Below, one piece after another: positions 1-12,700 of a stretch of 64,000 nt of DNA (position 1 is its first letter; each line of letters opens with the position of its first letter). Origin of the DNA: Paragonimus westermani (Eukaryota; Platyhelminthes; Trematoda; Plagiorchiida; Troglotrematidae); the NCBI GenBank assembly GCA_008508345.1, contig QNGE01000294.1, forward strand, positions 216,634 through 280,633, in the 5' to 3' direction. A model generated the notes under the pieces. It saw nothing but the letters and a program-made list of their open reading frames with translations. It was not told the DNA's origin and searched no databases. The position numbers were made by a program, and so were the translations under genes.

Positions 1-498
1 CGGTGGTCGGACATGATTCCGAACACTGAGGTACTGCGGCGAGCGGGCATGGACGGGATGGAAGCCACGTTGATGCTGAACCAGCTCCGTTGGCTCGGTC
101 ACGTCCGTCGGATGGGCGATGACCGTATCCCGAAGCAGTTACTGTACGGACAAGTGAAGTCAGGTAAGCGAAATCCCGGTGGTCAGAAGCGGAGATACCA
201 GGATGTTGTGCAGGTGAGTCTTTCACGTTGTAACATTGATGTTAGATGTTGGGAAGAGTTAAAGTTGAACCGGATGGCCTGGAGGAATACGGTTCGGACG
301 GGCGTCTGAGCGTTCAACAAACAATTGTTGCGCGGCCGCGAGCGGAATCGTGCGATACGCAAGGGAACCATCGGTGCCACAGGTCGCGGTGACGTGACTA
401 GATGGCGTTGCGATGTGTGCGGCCGCGAATGCGCTGGCCGTTTGGGATTAGTAGGCCACCAACCTACTCATAGTACACCGTCGGCAAAGAGACGATGA
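1..498 (+). pseudogene. 3' end of a non-LTR retrotransposon ORF (LINE, C-terminal region)
   Basis: Frame 1 reads from the window edge: [48 protein letters not shown], then a single in-frame TGA at 307-309, after which the same frame continues to a natural stop at 496-498. The tail carries a C2H2-like finger (CDVCGREC...GHQPTH). The order LRWLGHVxRM, QLLYG, GKR, WR, terminal zinc finger is typical of the end of LINE polyproteins common in flatworms; the clade (CR1/RTE-like) is uncertain. The one stop makes this copy dead but young. The reverse transcriptase part is outside the window. Confidence 0.85.
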
Positions 499-599
499 GT
501 ACGTTAGGCTCAGTTAGGTTATATTGTGGTGGATTGTCAAGCCGGAGGTGTGCGTGCTCCAACTTTCTGCGGAATACATCGACGGTGCAGCAAGTTACG

Positions 600-1005
600 T
601 CTAAAAGCCTACAGCGAGAGGGTCGGGGACAGCATGGTCGACCGGATGTGCCATCGCTGAACTGGATCGGACCAACGGGCAAGGTATGGCAGGCAAAATG
701 GGATGAATAACCAGATCGGGGCAGCATTATTCTTACATCTTACATCGACGTGGTCGTAGAACACGGTCAGAGGATATAGTGGGTGGATTGCGGGCAGCAC
801 GAGCGATCGGACGAGCCATGGGCCAACGAGATTGGCAAAACGGACGAGGAACGGCAGATGAAAAACGCCCTGACAAGAGGCGTCGGACTCACAAAAACCG
901 GGTCGAAGTGCGCACGACGTGTGAGCGAAAATCAGGGGTGTTTTGGTCCGGAATATGATGACTCATAAACGCGAGCGCGCGCGTAGCATGGTAACCAGCG
1001 TGTTG
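600..1005 (+). repeat. Dispersed repeat C, plus-strand copy (two related subunits)
   Basis: The stretch 780-1005 aligns with the reverse complement of 4270-4520: shared blocks include a CATAAAC motif followed by a GCGCGCGCGT-like run, and GGACCAAC/CGGACGAG words in the same order. A shorter related block is at 645-705, suggesting two diverged subunits. No coding capacity is visible. It follows the LINE end and may be its 3' untranslated tail or an independent element. Confidence 0.5.
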
Positions 1006-1389
1006 GACATTCAAGGTAGTGCTTTATTAGACGCCTTTTTCGCCACATCAGTATATCCATTATACTTATGTTAATGACTGCATCGGCCAACAGCCGGGTC
1101 AGAAACTTGGGTGTCTGCAATCTCTTACCCATTCGTTTCTTCAGCTTTGTTGGTGTACTGTACGATGAATGGACTGTGTGGCTTTTTTCCCGTCCTTATC
1201 TTCTCTGGGATGCACTAACATGCACTCCTATGCCGTAATGCTTATTGTATTACAGTTCACAAATCTTTATTCTTAGTTTAGATCTTGTCATTGCAGTCTC
1301 TCTGTCTGCTTATTGTCCTAGAGATAGATAATCCTAGATTGATATTCACAGCAAGGCGACTAAATGCAAGGAACCAGTGCAAACAGCTC

Positions 1390-1904
1390 AAAAGAAAGAT
1401 ATTTTTTATTTTTGCAATTCAAAGGCGGTCATCTGGCGAACGACATCAGGCACAAACGGAAGTGTGCCCTAACGGCTGCCCAATTACGCTTGGTTCAAAC
1501 CACCAAAGGACACGTTCTACACAATCGCGAACACAGTCGGTCTGATCATTCTGTCTCTCACGTTGTCTACCAGTTCACTTGCAGTTGCGGTGACGTTTAC
1601 ATGAGCAGAACAGACCGACGGCTATATCAGCGTGTGGCCGAAGACGTCCCAAACTGGTTAAAACAGCGCATGCATGACACAACAACTGGAAACCGGTGAA
1701 TCGGTTACTCGAAGCCCCGCATCATCGATTGCCAGACACCTCATGATAACAGGTCACTAGGTGGACCCAATTAACTCCGTCAAAATATTGTTACGTCAAC
1801 GGAACCCGAAGCTACTGGCCTTTAGCGAAGTCATGCTGATTAGAGCTCACCAGCCGGCGCTGTGTGCACAAAAGTGGATGAAGCAACCTATAGGGTTGCC
1901 GTGA
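1390..1904 (+). pseudogene. Penelope-like element, GIY-YIG endonuclease end (copy A), frameshifted
   Basis: The first frame reads HVVYQFTCSCGDVYMSRTDR, RLYQRVAEDVPNWLKQ and stops at 1697-1699. The next frame continues SSIARHLMITGH, a stop at 1758-1760, then VDPINSVKILLRQRNPKLLA and LCAQKWMKQPIGLP, ending 1902-1904. The spaced pattern YxFxCxCG...Y(I/M)..T.R.L..R..E..P is the GIY-YIG-type endonuclease found at the C-terminus of Penelope-like elements. One frameshift, one stop and YMS in place of YIG make it inactive. The reverse transcriptase part upstream is missing. Confidence 0.82.
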
Positions 1905-2290
1905 TGGTGATGACACAATACGTGGTGTGATTGTATACGTGTCCATACCCTGCCTATCTTTAATTGTCTGTCATATAACTTGCATGTTTTACTGATACTG
2001 ATTACAACACTCCTGAGGAATGCCACCCGAGATGGTTGAAACGTAGAGTGTAACAACTTGCTCGTAACGTTGTGTTATTCCCAATCTGTTCGCCAATAAC
2101 ATGTTAAACACGACGCCCAAACTATTCAACTTCATTCGTACTAAATTTAGTGCGGATATCTTGCATATTTTACGTTTACGACTGATGAGAGTGAACGAAA
2201 TGTTAACATATCGTAACATATGTCTTCATTCTGCGCTGATGAAGTTATTGAAGTGAACCCAGTGCTTCTAGAAATAAGGGTTTCTTTTCC
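1905..2290 (+). mobile_element. 3' non-coding end of Penelope-like copy A, interrupted by another insertion
   Basis: This stretch is shared with copy B (10754-10940) in order and orientation: CTTGCATGTTTTAC, CGACTGATGAGAGT, AAATGTTAACATATCG, ATGTCTTC and CTGATGAAG. In copy A it is split by element Y (1993-2160). Shared structure in two copies shows it belongs to the element rather than to the intron. Confidence 0.72.
1993..2160 (+). mobile_element. Short retroposon Y, copy 1, inserted into Penelope copy A
   Basis: It is flanked by TTGCATGTTTTAC (1980-1992) and TTGCATATTTTAC (2161-2173), 12 of 13 bases the same, a likely target-site duplication. Its body matches 31325-31433 and the reverse complement of 31628-31785; the 3' end GTGCGGATATC is shared. 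It has no ORF of note. The 5' part contains CTGAGGA, a weak hairpin and GAAACGT. Confidence 0.72.
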
Positions 2291-2700
2291 CTGCTAGCTA
2301 ATCAGCTGGCTGACCAGCATTGGCCGGCTGAACACAAAGTCCCCACTGGCACACCTCCCGGTCTTATTCGTTCGGGTTTACACTGGATATGTGCTGTGTG
2401 GGTGGAACGGCAAGTGATGCGGGGCAAGTCAATTGCGGTTATGGTTAAGCGCAGACGTCCTTTGGCTTCGGTCACGGTGATAGGCTAATCCGAATCGAAT
2501 GCCGCCCACCCACGCTGTCTATCTCTATTGGTCTGTCGTATGAAACCTGCATGTGTTTACGTTTGTGAAATTTAGCATATGGAAACATCGAAGTTCACCG
2601 ACTAGAGGGAACAGGATAGTTACTATGTCTCCTATGGAGACGACCGGGTGACCTAAGCTGCACACAGAAGTGAATATGACCGAGATAAAACTAGATAGGT
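2291..2700. repeat. Scrambled Penelope-related sequence
   Basis: Positions 2450-2520 (GGCTTCGGTCACGGTGA ... GCCGCCCACCC) match the reverse complement of 10930-10990 in the 3' flank of copy B, and 2525-2570 resemble the ATTGTCTGTCATATAACTTG part of the 3' end. It therefore appears to be a rearranged or inverted partial copy of the same element. Confidence 0.45.
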
Positions 2701-2825
2701 TTGGTCATGCCTAATGTCAGGAGAATGACGCAATGAGCATCACGGTTACACACGAGTTCGTGGGCGAATGTTCAAATCCTGGTCGCTCCGGGAATATGCG
2801 CTACTGGCGAGCTTTAAATGATGAT
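2701..2825 (+). mobile_element. tRNA-like SINE family 2, copy 1
   Basis: It shares with 12834-12955 the order TTGGTC, GCAATG, CACGGTT, a Pol III B-box-like GTTCAAATCC, and the tail GAATATGCGCTACTGGCGA (GGATATGCAGCACTAGCGA in the other copy). An A-box is poorly preserved. No tRNA cloverleaf can be drawn. Confidence 0.5.
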
Positions 2826-3442
2826 CAAAACGGGGTGGTTCGAAAGTGTAATTGATTGCGAGTGTCCTGACCAAATGCGAGCAGTGTTCAATTTATACTG
2901 ACCAAAACCTTGACAACTTATCAGCAAACATCCATGCACGTAATTGATCCTTCTCAGTCAATAATCATTGGGCTGTTGATGCAATAAACAGAGGATTCGG
3001 CAAGTAGCACAAAGGTGATCCGTTCATACTGACATCCTGCTGCTTTTATAGAGTGGGTCCAACCGCGGAAGAAATGTTGTGTTTGACGTTGAGCAGTGAA
3101 AGGCACTGAAGTAATCAAATGAATAAGCCAGTTTAGCGCTTTCTTACTTTGGTCATTGAGACGCGTCTACTGTGAGCCATTATGTACAAGTAGTGTTTGG
3201 CTAAAGCTGATTCACGCGATACAGAAATGAGCTGTGAATAGGTGAAATTCCACTACTTTTCATCAACGAATTGACAACATTTTTCGAGAGTGGAGTATCA
3301 GTTAACGTGAGCGAAGTATGTAGTTTTTTCTCCTGCGGATGGAATGGCGATTTCGGGAATACTATTAGATGAAACACTCATTAATTTCCACAATCAACTC
3401 ACAAAAAATTCACACACTTTCCACATTTGTCTGCTTGCTCAC
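2826..3442. other. DYNC2H1: Intron sequence downstream of exon Q, nothing recognised
   Basis: This is AT-rich intron sequence between the SINE at 2701-2825 and the donor of exon Q. I see no further dynein exon, gene or repeat in it. Confidence 0.6.
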
Positions 3443-3741
3443 CTTTTCCCACATCCCTCTGGCCCGACCAGCAGGAACGACTGACGGGCCCGTGGCTCAT
3501 CTAACCAACACCGAAACGCATCCACCGCGCGCCGAACATCGGGCGTGAGCACAAGCGGTGGACGCCCGCTAGCCACGGCGTTTGCGACAGCTCGAGCCAA
3601 CTCGGAGTCCGAGGTGATGTTGGCGGAAGAGAACTCCGTACAAGGCAAAGAGTTGCTGTTCCCACCCACATTCGGTCCTAATACAACCACGCTGGTATTC
3701 GGTGGATAAGGGATCAGACGACAAGGATAGTTGGCGTCGAC
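3443..3741 (-). CDS. DYNC2H1: DYNC2H1 exon Q (AAA3 Walker A; last exon in the window)
   Basis: The exon is 299 nt, phase 0 in and phase 2 out (AG|GTGAGC), with acceptor cctgtatacag. The product begins [20 protein letters not shown], includes [20 protein letters not shown] and [12 protein letters not shown]. The AAA3 P-loop (GPEGCGK) is intact; AAA3 has a regulatory ATPase role. The front half, rich in Asn/Ser, is longer than in vertebrates. The gene continues below position 3,443, but I found no further exon in 1-3,442, so the next intron exceeds 3.4 kb. Confidence 0.92.
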
Positions 3742-6713
3742 CTGTATACAGGTGGAATGTGAGTATAGAACATTCTAAAGGATGTATGGACTAGACACAC
3801 AGTAAAGAAAAGGCACATATGAGGACAGATAAGTAGATTCGTTTTCGATGTCCTACCGTCCGGATAGTTTTAACATAATTACATATGAGCGGACTATTTT
3901 GCTAAAGTTTAATGTAAGGTTGATTTGAAAAATTCGTGTGACTGTGTGGAACATATAGGACCAAGTGACGTAATCACAATTACACAGGGTGAGCGTTCAA
4001 TGGAGTGCAGGTCACCGCGCAACAAAGGTTTATGCACCGAACGTGACCGATCCTCGGTTATCCTAATTGCTGATGCATACTCAAGTTCAATCCAATGTTT
4101 TCAAAAGCTGACTTTATGTACTCAAACTGAGGATTGCAACGACTCAACAACAGCCAACAAGCTACGTATTGTCCATTTTGAACGAACCCGATAAACTCCA
4201 TAAGCTAACAGAGAGACCCAGCGATGTTGACTGTATTGTAGCAAAATGTCATTCCATACAGCAAGGCCTTAATTGTCCAACTCTATCTCCTCAAGTCACG
4301 CGCGCGACTGTGTTTATGAATCGAAATTCCAGTCCTTAAGACTTATGCGTTTTTCATGCCCACATCATCTGCACTTCTGCCGGGTCCGTGTGTGTTTGTG
4401 GCTGACACCTCCTCTCAGGATTTTTCGCTTGCCGTGTCTCTTCCGCTGGTCCGATTTCGCCAAGTATTGGCTTATCTGTACGCCCGTGTTGTCTGCAATC
4501 CGTTTTTGAACGCACCTTACTGTTGCCTCTAGTTATTTGACCGAGAGTTGGAATACTCAAGCTTCCGATTTGGTCATCCATCAGAGAGTGTCTCGCTTAG
4601 ATCAAATGTAAGACATCCGCTGACCAGCACGATTTCCTCAACCCGCGATTATCCCATAACGAATGATAATCTAAAGTACGGTCCAATAAGCAGTGTGTTG
4701 TGTGACTCACGTTATCATTCGAATGATGATGAAACACCGAAAACAAGCTAGATTAGCGTTTCACGTCCTAATGACACACCCAACCGTTTGTATGCATGCT
4801 AATCCATCCAGATGTAACAAAAACATGTTGTACAAGTACAGTGAAGCATAGAAAGAGTAGGTGGACTTCCATGGCTTAGAACAAAATTGTTCCTGGTTAG
4901 AATAGTTTTTTTCCTTTCTCTCTAATGATGTCTTAAGGGTTGCACAATTTGCGACCTGTGACACGTTTAGGTACGCTTATCAGAAACAACAACGTCGGCA
5001 TGACGGTTTTCTGTCATAGTTAGCATGTTCCTACTATGTTTTCCCCTTAAGTTACGCATAAGTTGTCAGCGTAACCACAGACAAACACAAGAGTCCTTCT
5101 CCTTAGACTGATAACTGACAGGATCAATCAACAATACATTTCTCTCTTCGAGGATCACGCAGCTGATACTGCATACTACGCACATTATCTCGAAGAGGTT
5201 TATGCTACTGTTAGTGACAAATCAGCGTACTCCACTGTGTCTTAAAAGTTAACAGGCTTGTTTGTGGGAGCATCCTCGTCTATTCTATGTGCTTCGCCTG
5301 AATATGTCCGGCAGAGATTGCGGACTGCACTTGGTAAACAAAACAAGATCAAAACAACATATAACTCACATTTTCATTAATAGGACGTAGGCTCAGCAAC
5401 ACCCTAGATCCATCGTTGATCTGTGAGTTGCCAGATAACGGGGTGATAGACGTGATATTTGCTCGTATAAACTAGATGAGATCTTGACAGTGATTGTGTG
5501 AGACAACTGGGCTGTATGCGGACTCCTCAGATAGTCTGTCTCGCATAGATTAGATTCAGCAGGATGAATAGAACCAGACTAGATGCATAATTGCGTTCCA
5601 TTATCGTATGTGAGGAACCATCTCTTTAGACAATCTGTGAGCTGGAAGTTCGTGTCAGGTTGATTAAACCGAAGCGTGAATAGTCGAGATGGTCAGAGCT
5701 TGAACCCGCAACCGTGTGGATGGTAGTCGGGATTGTCATCATTTCATTTCAGTCGAGTAAGTAGTGGTACACACAATTTACTGAGGACATTTAATACCAG
5801 AGATTCTTGATTTCCTTCCGTTTTTTGTTAGCCTTGTGTAAGCTATGTTTATTAAAGGTTTCCAAAACATGTAAGCAGCTTGGTGTAAAATTCGCATTTC
5901 AGACGCAGTACTAAACTTTTCGATTGGACTAGTAAATGTGATGATAGCCTGAGATTGGCGCATGTTTTACGGAATAACTCAATGAAATGGCGATTGCTAC
6001 TACATACCTGCACGTCCAAAGGTCTCGTAGGATCGGGTGGGTTCTCTCCTGTAGCCTCGTACACTTGAACAGCAAGAGCTTCACGAGCCGAGTCTGTGAG
6101 GTTTGCTCCCAGGCCTCGAATCAAGCCGACAGTCATCCGAGCTGGTGTTGTTGCACCAATCAAATGGGAAAGCCCATTGAACAGTGTTGCTGCTGGACTG
6201 GTCTCTACGACAAAATCATTCTGACAGGATGATAATGAAGAACAGGGATACCTATTAACCTACTGTAAGACCATCCTATTAACAACCTCCATATTGTAGG
6301 CATCGTAATTATAAAATTTTGGTTGGGCCTGTTAGTGTGACCAGCCAGTAGGAGAAAACTTAGAATATCTATGAACACTGATTCTGTGTTAAGCGGCCGC
6401 TAAGTAGCACCGAGTCAAGGAACAGAAAGAAAAATTTCCAACTCACACCATAGGAACACTAATCAACATAAAGTGGGGATGAAATTATAGCTCTGACATG
6501 GTAATTGTTGTCTATACTACGCATTGAAGTGAGAACTGAAGTGATACAAGAGGAACCTTGCGTATCCTGACCGAGCCATTCCATCTAACAATGGGCAGAT
6601 CGATGAATTAATAACAAGCCAGTGAGGGAAGAACAAAGCATTTCTGGGCAGGCTAGCAGGGTGCGCACGTGAACTTTGCGACCGGTAGCCCTGCCACTCA
6701 CGTAAGTGAGTGA

Positions 6714-6763
<50 letters not shown>

Positions 6764-9700
6764 ACATGCAGGAACGTAATATGGATGGACCGTACAGTTA
6801 TCAAACGTGAAACAAATGCACTTCAGAAGTCATTAACTTGCTGACACTGACAGTAGAAGCCAGGATAGCAGTTTGTGGACGATGGTTCATCATGATCACG
6901 CACCAATCGGTCCCAGCGGCCTGAATGTCGAATACGAGTGTCCCGATTACTCTGCTGCCGTTGTTCTAACAAGTATCGAAACGGTCAGCCCTCCGCATCT
7001 CACGTGCCAAGTGAACGCAATGCTTGTCTAACTCACTTGTCTAACTCACGTTTTCCAACCGACTGTTTTATGTATTGCTACCTATAGAAGTGACTGTAGT
7101 TTGAAGTGAACTGAAGTTGCTAATGTTTCCACAGCTCTCCGTCTTTAACACTTGAAGAGTTCCGTATTGATTAGATTAGTGCGTTTAAATGCAACAAAAT
7201 CGTACATAACTGCGGGTGGTCACGTTGATTGTCACCTCGGAATGGGATCATTGTCATTGTATCTCCCAAAAAAGCCCAACAATATTGCGTAGGATATTGT
7301 GTGCAATCGTATTTCTATCACATCCCATCAGTTAATTCTACGAAATTAACATGTACAGTATTTGGTGGGGGCAAATAGCAAGGCAAAATCAACCCCGTCA
7401 TATCTGATAAAGCCAGTTAGGTAACCAAAACGGTATTAACAAGATGCAACTGAAAAGGGGATCATCGATAAAGATCATGGACTTAGTGCAACATAACCAG
7501 CGTAGTTGAAAAACATTTGGATTTTTGGCCCAACTGGTTGCTCATGTGCTCATGCTTCGGCTCATTCCTTCTGAAATCCGGATCCGGATGGGATGACCGC
7601 TCATGCTTGGGACTTTTGTTCATTTCATGTCCTCTGTCCGAATTCTCAACCGACACCAAGTAGCTCTCGTATGAGGACGCCAGGCACATTCCACGCAAGC
7701 TTAATCGGATTGGCTACATAAGGAAATGTACGGCAGCATTCGTAAAATGTACGTGTGCACGGACGGAGTTGTCCAAACCGTTTCTCAGTACCAACTGCTA
7801 CTTCGACATCAATCTGAAAAAACAGCCTTGGGACTACTCTGACCGAATGAACATATCGTACAATTTAACAAAACTGCGACTAACAGTCGGTTCAGTCCCC
7901 ATCAACAAGGACAGACCGATGCGGTCTTAGTGAACATATGCAAAAGCAATGTGTCTATTCCACAGGATCACATAATTATTACAAACCGTCTGACAGAATG
8001 CGGAACACGATGGAAAGGTATTTTAGTCACAGGAACTGTTGAAGTTAATGCACTGGACAAAGTGAGAAATGGCATCTGACTGAATGACCGCTATTTTTGA
8101 GGGTCGGGGAGGTGGTGGTTACCGAAATTTCCATGGCAAGCACAAATTGTTTTGTTCTTTCTGGAAGAGTGGTTACCTCACCAAAGTAAATTAATGGGTG
8201 TAAAGGAATTGGTCACTATAACTGCACACAAATTCTCCACTGCGACCGACCGGCCGACCGATGCCTAATGGATCACTGTGTCTAGTATGTATAATGTACT
8301 TTACGGTTCCCTCGATCCTTTTCTAACCCCCACAAGATGTTTGCATCTACTCCATACGACAGTCATTTTGTTTCTACGTTTAACTGCCTGCCTGTCTGCC
8401 TCTGTTTATCGTTCCTACCGCATGATTCGCCTAGCCAACTCGGATTGAGAACTAATTACCGATTTACGACTGATTTGAGTGAAACTCCTGATCCGTTCCT
8501 TTCGGTTCTTCATCTTATGTCTATCTACCAAGTGCTTCTCTATTCTGAATTGTAGTCACGGTTGCTAACATTTCTACTTTTTTCTCCATCTTTCTGTGGC
8601 TAACTGTTACCTACTCGTTATCGCGCAGACAGGTTACTGTGGATCTGTCTTTTGTTCTGAACTCGCTATTGTTACACCGAATTAACCTCTGAACAAACAC
8701 TGTTACCATTCGCATACAGCTGTGGATTCCCGTATCTGGGTGGAAAATTCCCTTGGCTACTTTCCCAAAATTCAACCGTTTTGCTGTGGTCATGCGATTT
8801 CACTCCAAATTCAGACAGTGGTCATCGAGCCTTCCCAAGTGATCAATCATGATCATCATGCTTCAGTCAATCACTTTCTTAATCCAGACAATGTTTACGA
8901 CGCACGCCTTGGTGACCTTTCAGATCCAGACCGACCTGAGGGCCCAAGACGCCAGCACTCCAGTGTGTATCCCATACTACGTATCAAAAACGGCGGTTTC
9001 CTAACCATTTCTTATTAGAGATGGAAAGTATACAAGAAATGCCTCTCATCTTGAAGAACGCTTGTTGTCGTACAACTGCCGACTGTTGTTGGGTCGAACA
9101 CAAATCTATGAACATGTTCTCGAACACCTACTGAGGAGAACATTGAAATGACTTTTCAGACAGCTATTCCATAATCCTCACTCAAAAACAGAGCAACATT
9201 TGGGTTGAGCCTTAACATGCACCCTTATTTTCCTCATATTTTCAGTGTTATGAGTTCCTGCTGAAGCGCGCCAGACATAGCGAGTAACTCGTCGCTTCCC
9301 TAACTAATTAGTGGCATTTATTAGCTGATGTAAAATATCATTTCGTATGAACAGACCTTATTCATGAGTGTAACTATCACTTCTGGCTCTCCAATACAAA
9401 ATAGAGGCACTCCACAAGAAAAGCCGAATTATCGTGGACCTCGACTGCATTGAGGGTTTTCTAGAACAGCCTGGGAATAATGTTCCAAGTTACGGATCAC
9501 CTACGCAACTGTCCAACGGTGAATTTCCCAATGACTTTGATTCTGACGCCGCTACAATTCGTGTAAAGAACCACATCCCCTTGTAAGTCACGTTGGTCTC
9601 CCGAGACCCTCACGACTAGTAAAATCGAGGGTTGGAGACCATAGGAGAGGTTGTCACTAATCAGGTTCAGTGGCATAAACGTTGTCGGTGTTCGACCGAG

Positions 9701-12700
9701 TTGTTTGTGAAGTAAGTTCAGCCAGTGATGCTATCCTACTGATGTCCTACCGATTGTCAAGGTGTAGTAGCCACATTGGTTTTGAAATCGCTTCCACCTT
9801 CTTCACTTTCCTAGTTATAGCTTGTACCTCTCATCCTGACCGTATAGCAGTCGAAGGAATTACTGATGTATTGTTATCACTGTTAATGATGGCGACAGTT
9901 TGTTTTTGAGTTAGGTCCTGGCTGTTGGATGCGTGATCGTTATCACTGAGTTCTGTCCCACCCTACCGCAACCAATGGGGTGACCAAGTATGCACGACAA
10001 GAACACTGGTACTAGCCTTCAGCTATCCAAACAATCGATCGCTCAAATGAGCCAGTGTTCGCAGGCTCAGCTGGTTGGCTCGGCCGACGCATAATTTGAA
10101 CAATCGTGTCAATGCGAAACTGCGAAAGGGGTGTTCTCGCCCGGGGTTACCATTGTGAGCCTGCCGACTGGCCGCCCACTCAATTGCATGGTCGGCGACA
10201 TCCGGCTCGGGTTAACCTGTCACAATGCTCGAAGCCAAATGACGCCTGTGCTGACCGCTCATTTGCACACACGCAACACGCAACACAAAAACACAAAAAC
10301 ACGCACAAATTAAAATCTGCTCTGGCTCGAACGTGTGCGGCTGCTCAGTTGCGCTTATTTCATCCCACTATTGGACCAGCTCTCCGCAAACGCAAAATTA
10401 GTTTGTCAAACTGTTCTGTCTCCCAAGTTGTGTACCCGTTCACTTGCAGTTGCAGAACAGACCGACAACTAGCACAGCGAGTCGCCGAACACATCCCGAA
10501 GTGGTTGAAACATCAGATGACGCACCAGTCCCAACTTTGTGCATTGACTCCTCGAAATCCAACGTCATTGATTGCTCAACTCCTCATGACAACAGGTCAC
10601 CAAATTGACCCAGTAAACTCATTCAAGATACTGTTGCGCAACCGAAATCTGAAGTTACTAGCTTTCTGCGAAGCGATGCTCATTCGAACTTACCAACCGA
10701 CGTTATTTGCACAGAAGTGGTTGAAACAACCGGTCGGGTTGCTATGGTCATGATTACATAATAAGTGGTGTGCTTGTATGTGTGTCTAGTCCCTTTTTGT
10801 CGTTAACTAATTGATATATATAACTGGCATGTTTTACGTTTGCGACTGATGAGAGTAAATGAAATGTTAACATATCGCACTATATGTCTTCTTTCTGCTC
10901 TGATGAAGTGGTTAAAGGGAAAACGTTTCAAACAGAGAGGGGTGGCGGCGTCTGTTTCGAACCCGACCGTCACAGTGACGGAAGCCGAAGGACATCACGT
11001 CAGTCACCACAAGTGGTATCACATACTTTGTTGGGCTGGCTGGTTGGTTCAATGGATGAATTCTGTTCTGTTAAATGGGCATGTGGCAAGTTGTGACGCG
11101 CTTTTCAACAAGAGACTACTTTTTCAATTATACTGTACGCATGCCGGAGCTGATTCCAAAGGCTAGTCGACAGCAGGAGAATTTAGTCTAAACTGATGCG
11201 AAACCACAGCGACCCACTTTACATTACGACCGTGCAACAGGATACACAAACAGAGGTCAGATTCCAAACAAACAAATTCCTAGTGCAGTCTGACCTTTTG
11301 GTAAACCCAGTCAAGGCAAGTGTAGAAGGCTGGGTCGATGAGTGTGTTAAGCTTCGCCCGGTCCTCCTCCGGTTGTTGAGTCAACCATGCATCGACCAAG
11401 GCTCGGGGTTCCATGGCTTCTTCACTCACATAAACCACACCCATCCGAGACACCGTGGCAGGACTAGCTTGGGTCAGTTCGTGGGTTTCAAACAGGAAAT
11501 TCACATTCGGTCCAAACTGTATGCGTTCTCCGCTTGGCAAAGTCAACAGCCGATTGTCATCTAGCACGGAATTGAGCGATTCCACCCACTCCGGATCAAT
11601 GTCGCCGTCGCATACGATCCAACAGCGTTGATCTGTAGAATAGGATAGACAAGTGTACTGATCTGTTGGATTAGGTGAGTAATAAATTTTTGATAAGCTG
11701 GGCGGTTAGAGCAATCGACCTGCTTATGACAACACGACTGTCGGTTAGTAAAGGAACTGGAATGGAACTATCACAACACAGATGATTTGTTGGTCATAAG
11801 CAGAGAAAAAGCGGAACAATCAGCTTGTCGAAGTAACTTATCATAGTTTACATCGTTTGTGTATTTAAGTAACCTCACAAACTGCGCTTAATTGCGAACT
11901 ATTCGAATGGGATCATCATGAACACAACAATGAATCAGGAAGGGGGGAGGGTCTGTGAATCTGGATGGCTTATCAGCGTGTCACAGGTGAAAGGTGAACC
12001 TGGGGGGGGGTACAACTTGAATCGGGCTTATCTCGATGACGGACTGTTTGCCGAACCTACGCTTTCGCGTGACGCTTATGTGCCAATGACAGTTTGTAGT
12101 CATGATGACAAGAAATGTGCTGTACGAATTCTCCATGTTAATGTTCCATTTCATTCCATGCCTATTTATGGGCATTTTCCAATATAACGACAGAATAAGT
12201 CACAGGACACTCAACCCGGAGGACCAGCAACGATGACAGAGCGATGATTAACATCCGGTTCACATGTTGCTCTCAACTGCTTAACTGGTTAGGGTTGAGA
12301 TAGCGCATCCAACTGAAGACGCCACAGCAACCTGAGGTGTGACCGGATGATTTTATGCTCATTTCAGATAGTTTTATGCATAATTCACTTTATGTAAAGG
12401 ATATACAAGCCAGCTTCAGTCCATTGCTTTCTAACAGCAATCACTCGTTTATTGTGAAAAGCGTCTGTTGACGATTTATTGGCAAAAATGTTGCTATGGT
12501 ACGGGGCGGCCGTATGATTCTGTTTATGGTTTTACATCCGGGATTGGAACCTCACCAAACCACTGCGCCAGTGACCTCACATTAAGTGAGACCGAAGTGT
12601 TATGTTTACACGTTCATCCATCTTCGGTTGTACATAATGGTCAGTTTGTTCGACTGCGTTGAGAGGGGATACAGTAAGTATTCTGCTAACACCAAACAAT

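Larger units (their letters stand above)
6221..11294 (-). other. DYNC2H1: DYNC2H1 intron O-P (5,074 bp)
   Basis: The intron contains a (GT)n microsatellite (6716-6762), repeat W (9590-9760) and a Penelope-like copy (10315-10940). In 6763-9589 I recognise no gene. Around 8450-8490 a short TTTACGACTGAT...GAGTGAAA string resembles the Penelope 3' end, but too little is shared to call it a copy. Confidence 0.8.

Noticed and set aside
2182..2225. Complete hammerhead ribozyme in Penelope copy A
   Set aside because: CTGATGA and GAAA are present and ATGTTA/TAACAT could form stem III, but stem I cannot be paired and the second copy breaks the fold. Kept only as a motif-level finding.
6517..6804. Open frame with a long Thr-His run
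   Set aside because: The run is the translated (GT)n microsatellite.
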